Source of the DNA: Acidobacteriota bacterium
GTDB taxonomy: Bacteria; Acidobacteriota; Blastocatellia; Pyrinomonadales; Pyrinomonadaceae
Assembly (NCBI GenBank): GCA_013813755.1
Contig: JACCRD010000010.1
Coordinates: 1 to 9,201, forward strand
Length of the DNA stretch: 9,201 nt
Reading direction: 5' to 3'
The notes below the pieces were generated by a model. The model worked only from the letters and a program-made list of their open reading frames with translations. It was not told where the DNA came from and ran no database searches. Positions 1-5,776 of the stretch are shown here, in pieces; position 1 is the stretch's first letter; each line of letters begins with the position of its first letter. A program made the position numbers and the translations under genes.

Positions 1-108
1 ATCGGCAAACTGAAACATTTCCGGCGCGTGTTTTCACGTTTTGATAAATTAGCAAAGAACTATTTGAGTTTTATCTACTTTGCCAGCACGATTATCTGGC
101 TCAGATAG
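1..108 (+). CDS. IS5-family transposase, C-terminal fragment (cut by window edge)
   Basis: Reading frame 1 is open from the window edge to a TAG at 106-108 and encodes 35 residues. They include FRRVFSRFDKLAKNYLSF and end in IIWLR. An arginine-rich FRR-x-F-x-RFDKLA block followed by a hydrophobic helix and a terminal 'WLR' is how many IS5-family DDE transposases end. The DDE catalytic residues would lie upstream, outside the window, so I cannot tell whether the gene is intact. The family assignment is from recognition of the C-terminal block only. The short stretch after the stop codon looks like an element end (see the mobile element entry). Confidence 0.72.
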   Translation: MGKLKHFRRVFSRFDKLAKNYLSFIYFASTIIWLR

Positions 109-124
109 TTATGTCAACAGAACC
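1..124 (+). mobile_element. Right end of an IS5-family insertion sequence (partial)
   Basis: The transposase fragment stops at 108 and is followed by TTATGTCAACAGAACC (109-124). Its reverse complement starts GGTTCTGTTGACATAA, resembling the left-end terminal repeats of many IS5-family elements (GG-x-TCTGTTGACA type). The next bases are TAA (125-127), and C124 plus TAA fits the YTAR/TNA target duplication of one IS5 subgroup. The left end is outside the window, so neither the inverted repeat nor the target duplication can be confirmed. The boundary at 124 is an inference, plausibly off by a few bases. Confidence 0.5.
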
Positions 125-131
125 TAAAGAA

Positions 132-136
132 AGAGG
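132..136 (+). promoter_or_regulatory. Ribosome binding site AGAGG that fits an ATA start at 143
   Basis: AGAGG at 132-136 is the only Shine-Dalgarno-like stretch upstream of the zinc-finger gene. It lies 6 bases before ATA at 143, close to ideal spacing, but 24 bases before the first standard in-frame start (TTG at 161), too far to serve it. It therefore bears on which start is used. It lies just outside the inferred IS end. Confidence 0.45.
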
Positions 137-142
137 TTAAAG

Positions 143-415
143 ATAAATAATTGCGAACATTTGAGCGAAATCAAATCTGTCACGCCGAGCGCGGACGGTT
201 GCGAAGATTGTTTAAAGACGGGTGACAAATGGGTTCATCTGCGTTTGTGCAAAACGTGCGGTCACGTTGGCTGCTGCGACAATTCTGTAAACAAACACGC
301 AACGAAACATTTTCATTCGACCGCCCATCCGATTATCAAATCGTTCGAGCCGAATGAGGATTGGGGCTATTGCTACGTTGACGAATTGTTTTACAAATCG
401 CTGCCGACGGTTTAA
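143..415 (+). CDS. UBP-type zinc-finger protein (start probably ATA at 143; first standard start TTG at 161)
   Basis: A small zf-UBP domain protein, about 90 residues from ATA 143 or 84 from TTG 161. Numbered from the TTG, the ligand pattern is C14-x2-C17, C30-x2-C33-x4-C38, H46-x3-H50-x5-H56, the same spacing as three-zinc ZnF-UBP domains such as that of HDAC6. The family also begins with a C-x-H-L ligand pair. Here CEHL is encoded at 152-163, upstream of the only ATG/GTG/TTG start, in a frame open back to TAA 125-127. The domain therefore appears complete only if translation begins before the TTG. ATA 143 has AGAGG six bases upstream. In eukaryotes the domain binds free ubiquitin C-termini; the role of the bacterial stand-alone form is not known to me. 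The IS end lies about 18 bases upstream of the ATA, so expression may depend on the element. Confidence 0.8.
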   Translation: MNNCEHLSEIKSVTPSADGCEDCLKTGDKWVHLRLCKTCGHVGCCDNSVNKHATKHFHSTAHPIIKSFEPNEDWGYCYVDELFYKSLPTV

Positions 416-461
416 GTTAGAACCGCTGTGATGGCAAGCGCTTAATTGAATATCGAAATAT

Positions 462-1403
462 ATGAGCCCAAAAAATTCAATTGCTTTCGGCATAGAAAAC
501 GTTTTTCCGCCGCTTCCGCTCTATGAATGGAAACGGACGAAAAACACACTGCATCTTTACCTGCAAATCGTCGGCAAAATCCGCTTGAAACTTTCCCCGC
601 GCCAAAATCACTGGTGGCACGTTCCGTTTTACGTCAGCCCTCGCGGACTGACGACGCGTCCGACTCCTTATGGCTTCGATAATTTCGAGATTGAATTTGA
701 TTTTATCGAACACGCGCTTGTAATCAGACGGCACGACGGCGAGCGGAAAAGTTTCGCGCTTCGAGACGGATTAACAGTCGCCGATTTTTATCGCCAAACG
801 TTTGAAAATCTCGCCGCGCTCAGCATCGAAACAAAAATTTGGGCAGTGCCTTACGAAGCCGCAAGCTATACGCCGTTTGCCGAAGACACAGAAAATAAAT
901 CTTACAATAAAGAATACATCGAAAGATTTCGGCGAATTTTGATCAGCGTCAATGATATTTTCGAGGAATTTCGCGGACGATTCACCGGAAAATCCACGCC
1001 CGTTCATTTATTTTGGCACAGCTTCGATTTGGCATTAACCAGATTCTCGGGCAAACCCGCGCCCGTCCGTGAAGAAGCCGGAATGGTCGAGCGTGAAGCC
1101 TATTCGCACAAAGTCATCAGCTTCGGCTTCTGGGCGGGCGATGACAATGTTCCCGCCCCGGCGTTTTATTCCTACACCGCGCCTGAACCGGAAAATCTAA
1201 CCGACGAAAAATTAAATCCCGATGCGGCAGTGTGGAACACCGACAAAGGCGCGATGGCAATTTTGATGTACGACGACGCGCGAAAAGCGGATTCGCCACG
1301 CGAAACAATTTTGAATTTTCTCGAAAGCGCGTATCAGGCGGGCGCAAAATGTGCGAGTTGGGATTTGGAGCAATTTAACTTAAACCACTCAAATAATGAT
1401 TGA
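462..1403 (+). CDS. DUF5996 family protein
   Basis: A 313-residue protein that I recognise as DUF5996, a family of unknown function. Typical stretches are FPPLPLYEWKRTKNTLHLYL (25-34 region and just before), NHWWHVPFYVSPRGLTT (49-65), the central LFWHSFDLALTRFSG (183-197), SFGFWAGDDNVPAPAFYSY (220-238), and a C-terminal AVWNTDKGAMAIL followed by a final helix ending CASWDLE. Many Trp, His and Asp residues are in conserved blocks, which would suit an enzyme, but I can name no catalytic residues. There is no signal peptide or membrane segment, so it is probably cytosolic. ATG 462 has no clear ribosome binding site. The stop overlaps the start of the threonine aldolase gene by 8 bases, so the two are likely co-translated. 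Family call firm; function unknown. Confidence 0.85.
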   Translation: MSPKNSIAFGIENVFPPLPLYEWKRTKNTLHLYLQIVGKIRLKLSPRQNHWWHVPFYVSPRGLTTRPTPYGFDNFEIEFDFIEHALVIRRHDGERKSFALRDGLTVADFYRQTFENLAALSIETKIWAVPYEAASYTPFAEDTENKSYNKEYIERFRRILISVNDIFEEFRGRFTGKSTPVHLFWHSFDLALTRFSGKPAPVREEAGMVEREAYSHKVISFGFWAGDDNVPAPAFYSYTAPEPENLTDEKLNPDAAVWNTDKGAMAILMYDDARKADSPRETILNFLESAYQAGAKCASWDLEQFNLNHSNND

Positions 1404-2427
1404 TTTACGAAGCGACACAATTACAAAACCAACCGCGGAAATGCGGAAAGCGATGGCGGAAGCGGAAGTCGGCGACGACGTTTACGGCGAAGATCCGACG
1501 GTGAATTTGCTGCAGGAAAAAGCCGCCGAAATTTTCGGCAAAGAAGCCGCGCTGTTTTGCCCGAGCGGCTCGATGGGCAATCAAATCGCCGTCAAACTTC
1601 ACACCAAACCGGGCGAGGAAATTATTATCGAAGAGCGCGGACACATTTTTAATTACGAAATGGGCGCGCCGTCGGTAGTTGCCGGCGTGATGATTCGCTC
1701 CGTCAAAGCCGCGAACGATAACGGAATGTTGACTTGGGACGAAATCGAACCGGCTTTGCATATCAATCAGCCGTATTACGCCTGCCCGACTGGTTTAATT
1801 TGTCTGGAAAACACGCACAATTTCGGCGGCGGAAGCGTGATGAGCGCCGAACAGACAGGTGAAATCTACAAGCGGGCGCACGCGCTTGATTTGCCCGTTC
1901 ATCTGGACGGCGCGAGAATTTTTAATGCGGCGACAGCTCTGAACGAATCGGTTAAGGAGCTTTCCCGACATTGTGATTCAGTGCAATTTTGTTTGTCGAA
2001 AGGTTTGGGCGCGCCGGTCGGTTCGATGCTTTTGGGCGAAAAGGATTTTATTGAAGAAGCAAGAGTCTGGCGCAAACGGCTCGGAGGCGGAATGCGGCAG
2101 GTCGGAATTCTGGCGGCGGCAGGTTTGATTGCATTGACCGAATCGCCAAAACGTCTGCACGTTGACCACGAAAACGCGCGACTGCTTGCCGAAGGCGTAG
2201 CAAATCTGAAAGGGATTTCGATTGCCGCGGAGAAAGTTCAAACGAACATCATCATTTTTGACGTTTCGGAAACCGGTAAAACTTCCGCCGAAATTTGCGT
2301 TCAATTAAAAGAACAGAAAATTTTAGCGATTTCGTTTGGTAATTCAATTCGGATGGTGACGCATTACGACGTTTCAAGCGAAGATATTAAAACCACAATT
2401 AAAAAATTAAAACAAATACTTCAGTAG
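1396..2427 (+). CDS. ltaE: Low-specificity L-threonine aldolase (PLP-dependent)
   Basis: A 343-residue fold-type I PLP enzyme of the beta-eliminating lyase/threonine aldolase family, cleaving L-threonine or L-allo-threonine to glycine and acetaldehyde in the cytosol. The protein opens with MIDLRSDTITKPT and then GDDVYGEDPTVNLLQ, both typical of the family. H83 in RGHI is the residue that stacks on the cofactor. HLDGARIFNA (169-178) supplies D171 and R174, and the internal aldimine lysine is K202 in FCLSKGLGAPVGS. All expected catalytic residues are present and the length is normal. The ATG lies within the last 8 bases of the DUF5996 gene (ATGATTGA) and has no Shine-Dalgarno sequence, so translation is probably coupled to that gene. 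The downstream gap to cmk is 47 bases with no terminator. Confidence 0.95.
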   Translation: MIDLRSDTITKPTAEMRKAMAEAEVGDDVYGEDPTVNLLQEKAAEIFGKEAALFCPSGSMGNQIAVKLHTKPGEEIIIEERGHIFNYEMGAPSVVAGVMIRSVKAANDNGMLTWDEIEPALHINQPYYACPTGLICLENTHNFGGGSVMSAEQTGEIYKRAHALDLPVHLDGARIFNAATALNESVKELSRHCDSVQFCLSKGLGAPVGSMLLGEKDFIEEARVWRKRLGGGMRQVGILAAAGLIALTESPKRLHVDHENARLLAEGVANLKGISIAAEKVQTNIIIFDVSETGKTSAEICVQLKEQKILAISFGNSIRMVTHYDVSSEDIKTTIKKLKQILQ

Positions 2428-2442
2428 TTCTTAGATCGGTTT

Positions 2443-2477
2443 ACTGACTACTGATTACTGACTACTGATTACTAATG
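2443..2477 (+). repeat. Heptanucleotide repeat ACTGAYT x4 leading into the cmk start codon
   Basis: Four perfect-period 7-base units follow one another: ACTGACT (2443-2449), ACTGATT (2450-2456), ACTGACT (2457-2463), ACTGATT (2464-2470). A degenerate fifth unit, ACTAATG (2471-2477), carries the ATG of cmk. Equivalently it is two copies of a 14-mer. Because 7 is not a multiple of 3, the TGA triplets at 2445, 2452 and 2459 fall in all three forward frames, with a fourth at 2466. The repeat occupies the place where a ribosome binding site would be. Confidence 0.85.
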
Positions 2478-3164
2478 ATAATCGCCATTGACGGACCTTC
2501 GGGCGCGGGCAAATCGACGCTCGGCAAGATGCTCGCTAAAAAATTGAATCTGCTTTATCTCGATACGGGCGCGATGTATCGGGCAGTCGGTCTGGCTGTT
2601 TTGGAAGCGGGCGCGAGTCTCGAAAACAAAGAGAAAGTTATCGAAATTGCAAAGAGCGCAAAAATTGAATTAGTCGGCGAGCCGGAAAATCTGCGAATAA
2701 AACTTGACGGGCGCGACGTTTCTCAAAATATTCGCAGCCAGCAAATTGGTCAGACGGCTTCGATTGTATCGGGCGTTTCCGAAGTCCGCAAAATTTTGGT
2801 CGAACATCAAAGAAAACTGGGAAATAACGCGCAAAATGGCTGCGTTCTGGACGGGCGCGACATCGGAACAATTGTTTTTCCGCGCGCTGATGTGAAATTT
2901 TTTCTGACGGCAAAGCCGGAGGCGAGGGCGCGGCGGCGATTTGAAGAAGATTCGTCAAAAAATTGGGCAGAAACTTTTGAAAAAACACTCAGGGAAATAA
3001 ATTTGCGCGACGCGCGCGATGTTTCACGCGTCGATTCACCGCTGGCGATTGCCGAAGACGCGATTGTGATTGACACGAGCGAGCTCAATTTAACTGAAGT
3101 CTTTGAACAGATGTCGGAAAAAATCAAGGAAAAATTTAACCTCGGCGGCGATTTAATAAAATGA
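2475..3164 (+). CDS. cmk: Cytidylate kinase (CMP/dCMP kinase)
   Basis: A 229-residue P-loop nucleotide kinase, close to the usual bacterial length, that phosphorylates CMP and dCMP with ATP in the cytosol. The Walker A loop is G7-PSGAGKS-14. YLDTGAMYRAVGL (28-40) is the CMP-binding signature. LDGRDIGTIVFPRADVKFFL (125-144) carries the conserved Asp and Arg residues. LRDARDVSRVDSPL (177-190) is the lid and substrate-contact segment seen across the family. ATG 2475 is the only start that keeps the P-loop at the N-terminus, yet no Shine-Dalgarno sequence precedes it; the heptamer repeat fills that space. It is probably in one transcript with the DUF5996 and threonine aldolase genes. The neighbour often found after cmk in other bacteria (rpsA) is absent here. 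Confidence 0.96.
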   Translation: MIIAIDGPSGAGKSTLGKMLAKKLNLLYLDTGAMYRAVGLAVLEAGASLENKEKVIEIAKSAKIELVGEPENLRIKLDGRDVSQNIRSQQIGQTASIVSGVSEVRKILVEHQRKLGNNAQNGCVLDGRDIGTIVFPRADVKFFLTAKPEARARRRFEEDSSKNWAETFEKTLREINLRDARDVSRVDSPLAIAEDAIVIDTSELNLTEVFEQMSEKIKEKFNLGGDLIK

Positions 3165-3297
3165 ACGATTGACGGTATAACACCGGGCGGCTCGATTCGG
3201 TTTCAAAAGGCAAAGTCATTAAAAGCGATGCAACTTTTGGCGGGCGGAAAGCGACAAACAGTCGAGAAAAATAATTTCTTTGGCGATGGATATTTTA

Positions 3298-4263
3298 ATG
3301 AATAAAAACAAATTTATTGTTCGGCTAGTGTCGGTTATACTTCTTTTCGCGGGTGCGTTTGGTACCTCTTCAGCGCAGACATACGTTCAGGATTCAAAGC
3401 GTGAATCGGCGCGATCAGATAAATTTACGGGCGGAAAAATTGAAAAGACCGGGCTTGCTCCCGGCGACAGCGATATAAAAATTACGATCAACGTTCCGGC
3501 GTTTCAGATGACACTTTGGCAAAACGGTACGGAAGTGAAAACTTATCCGATTGGCGTCGGACTGCTTGATTATCCGATTTATGTCGGTCTTCGCAGAGCC
3601 TCACAGGTTATCTGGAATCCAAACTGGATTCCGCCTAAAAGCGATTGGGTCGAAGGTTCAAAAAAAGTTAAAGCCGGCGAAATTATTTTGCCGACTGATT
3701 CGCGCAATCCGCTCGGCAAGCTGAAAATCCCGCTCGGCGACGGCTATCTGATTCATCAGGCAAAAGGCGTTGGCGATCTCGGCGGTTTGGTTTCGCACGG
3801 CTGCGTACGCGTTTTACAAACGGATTTGTATGACTTAGCAGAAAAAATTGTTGCCGCCCGCGAGCTTGAAGTGACACCGACGCAAATCTCTAAAGCGAAA
3901 AGGACGAAAAAAACTTTGGCGGCGGAACTCGAACCAACGATTCCGGTTGAAATCACATACGACACGCTGGTCGTCGAAGCCGGAAAACTGCACATTTACC
4001 CGGATGTTTATGAGCGCAAAAATAATACGATTGAAAATCTGCGCGCCGAACTGCAGACAAGCGGTGTTAATGCTTCAAAATTGAGTGACGCGACGCTGAA
4101 AAAAATGTTAGGGCTGGCGGCTGCCAAAAAGCAATTTGTGGTGAGTGTCAGAAATATCGAAGCGGGAAAAGCTTTAGTCGGTGGTCAGACATTAGCGGTC
4201 GTATCTCGCGCTGCGGAACGCAAACCAATAATTACTGCAAAGAAACGACGCGCTTCAAGGTAG
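3298..4263 (+). CDS. Secreted L,D-transpeptidase (YkuD/ErfK domain)
   Basis: From ATG 3298 the product has 321 residues. It starts with a clear signal peptide (MNKNK, then a hydrophobic stretch to FGTSSAQ, likely cleaved after A26). In-frame starts at TTG 3280 and ATG 3286 would add up to six residues; I prefer 3298 because GGA at 3288-3290 has suitable spacing and the signal peptide then begins normally. The YkuD domain runs from about 59 to 185. It holds the catalytic cysteine C169 in S-H-G-C-V-R, with H167, and H153 in YLIHQAKGVGDLGG. The first histidine is followed by Gln where HG is usual. A lysine-rich linker and a C-terminal domain of about 120 residues end in KKRRASR. Such enzymes make 3-3 peptidoglycan cross-links or attach proteins to the wall in the periplasm. 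The gene converges with a D,D-carboxypeptidase gene 14 bases away. Confidence 0.92.
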   Translation: MNKNKFIVRLVSVILLFAGAFGTSSAQTYVQDSKRESARSDKFTGGKIEKTGLAPGDSDIKITINVPAFQMTLWQNGTEVKTYPIGVGLLDYPIYVGLRRASQVIWNPNWIPPKSDWVEGSKKVKAGEIILPTDSRNPLGKLKIPLGDGYLIHQAKGVGDLGGLVSHGCVRVLQTDLYDLAEKIVAARELEVTPTQISKAKRTKKTLAAELEPTIPVEITYDTLVVEAGKLHIYPDVYERKNNTIENLRAELQTSGVNASKLSDATLKKMLGLAAAKKQFVVSVRNIEAGKALVGGQTLAVVSRAAERKPIITAKKRRASR

Positions 4264-4277
4264 CGAAACTTTTGTAT

Positions 4278-5234
4278 TTACTGCGGTGTTAGCGGCAAAT
4301 TTGTGCCAGGCGGTCTCGAGTTTCGCGGCACATATTCCCAGTGCCACGGTTCATAAAAATATGGATAAAAGCCGAAGCGCGAAGCATTTATGACAAGCCA
4401 TTTGTAAATTGGCGCTTGAACCTGCACGGCGCGATTAAAATCCTTCGTGATTGTCGGTTCGCCGCCGACGAATAGATCAAGTGTCCGCCCCGTAAAATGA
4501 GGACTGTTAACGGCAAGTCCGGCGCGTCCGGAATGCGGTGAGGCGGCGCGTAATTTCGCTTGATATTCGCGCGAACGAAAAGCGGAGACGATTCGCAAAT
4601 ATTTTCCATCTTTTAGTTTAAGTTCGCTCGCCGCCGCTGAAACCATTAGTTTGTAGGCTTGATAAGTTTCGCGTTCTACTTTGAGTAATTCGATTTCGCG
4701 GGTGGGATCGTAAAAATCAGCAATCGGCGCAGTCAGCAAATCTTCTGGCGCAGCATAAACAATAGTGTTAAGGCGGCGCGACTGCCAGAAATCAATCAAA
4801 CGGGAGAGCGTTTCGCCGTCAACGATTCCTGTCGGATAAATTCCCTCCTTCTGCTGCCAGAGAGCCACGGCGCGAGCAAATTCATTTGTTTCCGCGCCCG
4901 ATTTCGTACCGATTGTGTGCTGAATCAAAGAAACGTAGAGATACCATCCGCGCTGCCTTTTCGCGCCAAAATTCCACCGGAGTGTATTTTGAAGCTCGAC
5001 GTTTTTCGCTGTCGTTGCTGCTGAAACTACCGGCGCGACCAATCCTATTTTCCTGATTAAACTTTTTTTCTGCGTAACCTGAAGGACTTGTGCGGGTGCG
5101 TGATTGCTCGAAACAACGGGCTCCGCAGAAGTTTGTCCATATACAATTAATTTCGGACAGGCGACCATAAAAACGATGCCGCACAAAATCCAGCCAAAAG
5201 TAAATCGCAAAAAGTTATTTTTTTCTCTGATCAT
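4278..5234 (-). CDS. VanY-like D,D-carboxypeptidase (M15) with peptidoglycan-binding-like region
   Basis: A 318-residue exported protein. The N-terminus has one hydrophobic segment (about 10-33); MVAC at 23-26 could be a lipobox, otherwise cleavage near VYGQTSA is likely. Residues about 98-150 resemble a PG_binding_1 domain (ALWQQKEGIYPTGIVDGETL). The M15B/VanY catalytic domain spans about 175-302. Zinc ligands are H246 and D253 in SPHFTGRTLD and H298 in EPWHWEY, with E295 as catalytic base; SAFRSREYQ (217-225) is also typical. It should remove the terminal D-Ala from pentapeptide stems in the periplasm. ATG 5234 is the only start before an upstream in-frame stop; the nearest GGAG is 19 bases upstream and lies inside a hairpin. 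It converges with the L,D-transpeptidase gene. A VanY-like domain alone does not imply glycopeptide resistance. Confidence 0.9.
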   Translation of the reverse strand: MIREKNNFLRFTFGWILCGIVFMVACPKLIVYGQTSAEPVVSSNHAPAQVLQVTQKKSLIRKIGLVAPVVSAATTAKNVELQNTLRWNFGAKRQRGWYLYVSLIQHTIGTKSGAETNEFARAVALWQQKEGIYPTGIVDGETLSRLIDFWQSRRLNTIVYAAPEDLLTAPIADFYDPTREIELLKVERETYQAYKLMVSAAASELKLKDGKYLRIVSAFRSREYQAKLRAASPHSGRAGLAVNSPHFTGRTLDLFVGGEPTITKDFNRAVQVQAPIYKWLVINASRFGFYPYFYEPWHWEYVPRNSRPPGTNLPLTPQ

Positions 5235-5253
5235 TTCATTTGTTTAACGAATT

Positions 5254-5279
5254 CTCCGATGTCCAAAAAAGTATCGGAG
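5254..5279 (-). promoter_or_regulatory. Stem-loop in the leader of the carboxypeptidase gene
   Basis: CTCCGAT (5254-5260) and ATCGGAG (5273-5279) are perfect 7-base inverted arms; a further G-U pair leaves a loop of 10 bases. On the minus strand the hairpin ends 19 bases before the ATG at 5234, and the only GGAG-like sequence near the start sits in its 3' arm. It could be a leader structure or an operator; the loop is rich in T on the transcript strand. No known RNA family is recognised. Confidence 0.4.
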
Positions 5280-5309
5280 GTTGTCACTTTTTTAGAGTGT
5301 GCCAAATTA

Positions 5310-5339
5310 TTTATAACCGGCGCGCCGAAAAACTTGAAA
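5310..5339 (-). promoter_or_regulatory. Weak promoter candidate for the carboxypeptidase gene
   Basis: On the minus strand TATAAA (5315-5310) could be a -10 element, with TTTCAA (5339-5334) 18 bases upstream as a poor -35. The spacer contains the 10-base palindrome CGGCGCGCCG. Transcription would start near 5303, leaving a leader of about 70 bases that includes the stem-loop at 5254-5279. The -35 matches only three of six consensus bases. Confidence 0.28.
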
Positions 5340-5443
5340 CTTATTCTCACCAGCAGTGATGTTACTTTATAATATTTTTGCCTTTAGCAAGAATACAATT
5401 TTCGGAAGCATTCTGCCATCAATTTTGAAAGCGCATTTATAAT

Positions 5444-5474
5444 TTGACCAAAGCCTGCTAAAGCGTGTTATTAT
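5444..5474 (+). promoter_or_regulatory. Promoter candidate for the tRNA genes
   Basis: TTGACC (5444-5449, five of six consensus bases) is followed by TATTAT (5469-5474) at a spacing of 19, or by TGTTAT (5466-5471) at a spacing of 16. Either -10 would start transcription about 10-15 bases before the tRNA-Arg gene, as expected for a tRNA promoter. Confidence 0.45.
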
Positions 5475-5492
5475 TTTCGTTGCTCTTTTTAT

Positions 5493-5566
5493 GCTCTCGT
5501 AGCTCAGTTGGATAGAGCAACAGCCTTCTAAGCTGTGGGTCGCACGTTCAAGTCGTGCCGGGGGCA
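5493..5566 (+). tRNA. tRNA-Arg (anticodon UCU)
   Basis: A complete 74-base cloverleaf. The acceptor arms GCTCTCG (5493-5499) and CGGGGGC (5559-5565) pair with two G-U pairs, and A5566 is the discriminator base. The D-arm is GCTC-AGTTGGATA-GAGC. The anticodon stem ACAGC/GCTGT encloses the loop CTTCTAA, giving anticodon TCT for AGA/AGG-type arginine codons. The T-arm is GCACG-TTCAAGT-CGTGC. The 3' CCA is not encoded; the next bases are TTTC. Confidence 0.96.
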
Positions 5567-5584
5567 TTTCAATTTTTGGTTGCG

Positions 5585-5640
5585 GATTTTGAATTTTGTA
5601 ACAGGATTCGTTGAAGTTTCCAGTTTGCAAATTCAAAATC
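5585..5640. repeat. 12-base inverted repeat between the two tRNA genes
   Basis: GATTTTGAATTT (5585-5596) and AAATTCAAAATC (5629-5640) are perfect reverse complements separated by 32 bases. The repeat fills most of the 81-base spacer between tRNA-Arg and tRNA-His. In a joint transcript it would form an AT-rich hairpin with its foot 7 bases before the encoded G-1 of tRNA-His. There is no T-run after it, so it is not a standard terminator; a processing structure is possible. Confidence 0.6.
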
Positions 5641-5647
5641 AAATTGT

Positions 5648-5725
5648 GGCGGCTATAGTTCAGTTGGTTAGAACGCCTGATTGTGGTTCAGGAGGTCGTG
5701 GGTTCGAGCCCCACTAGCCGCCCCA
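5648..5725 (+). tRNA. tRNA-His (anticodon GUG), with encoded G-1 and CCA
   Basis: The acceptor arms GCGGCTA (5649-5655) and TAGCCGC (5715-5721) pair fully. G5648 is the extra G-1 that identifies tRNA-His and pairs with discriminator C5722; CCA is encoded at 5723-5725. The D-arm is GTTC-AGTTGGTTA-GAAC, the anticodon stem CCTGA/TCAGG holds loop TTGTGGT (anticodon GTG), and the T-arm is GTGGG-TTCGAGC-CCCAC. It probably shares a transcript with the tRNA-Arg gene upstream, since no separate promoter is obvious in the spacer. Confidence 0.96.
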
Positions 5726-5751
5726 TCGTATTTTTATTATTAACCACTGCC

Positions 5752-5776
5752 AGTTGTTTCAGTCCCAACTTTTTTT
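5752..5776 (+). terminator. Weak rho-independent terminator candidate after tRNA-His
   Basis: AGTTG (5752-5756) and CAACT (5766-5770) form a 5-base stem with a 9-base loop, followed directly by a run of seven T (5770-5776). The position 27 bases after the tRNA-His CCA is right for ending the tRNA transcript, but the stem is short and not GC-rich. Confidence 0.35.

Noticed and set aside
3165..3305. Frame of cmk stays open for 46 codons after its TGA, reaching past the next gene's start
   Set aside because: The cmk protein is already full length, no recoding signal is visible, and the extra residues match no family I know. Open frames of this length arise by chance at this base composition.
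5319..5328. 10-base palindrome CGGCGCGCCG upstream of the carboxypeptidase gene
   Set aside because: It is a short palindrome with no partner site in the window. It is noted in the promoter entry but is not enough to call an operator.
5367..5642. Minus-strand ORF of 91 codons with PPARLERATHSLEGCC-like sequence
   Set aside because: It is the antisense of the tRNA-Arg gene; this peptide is a familiar false call over tRNA genes.
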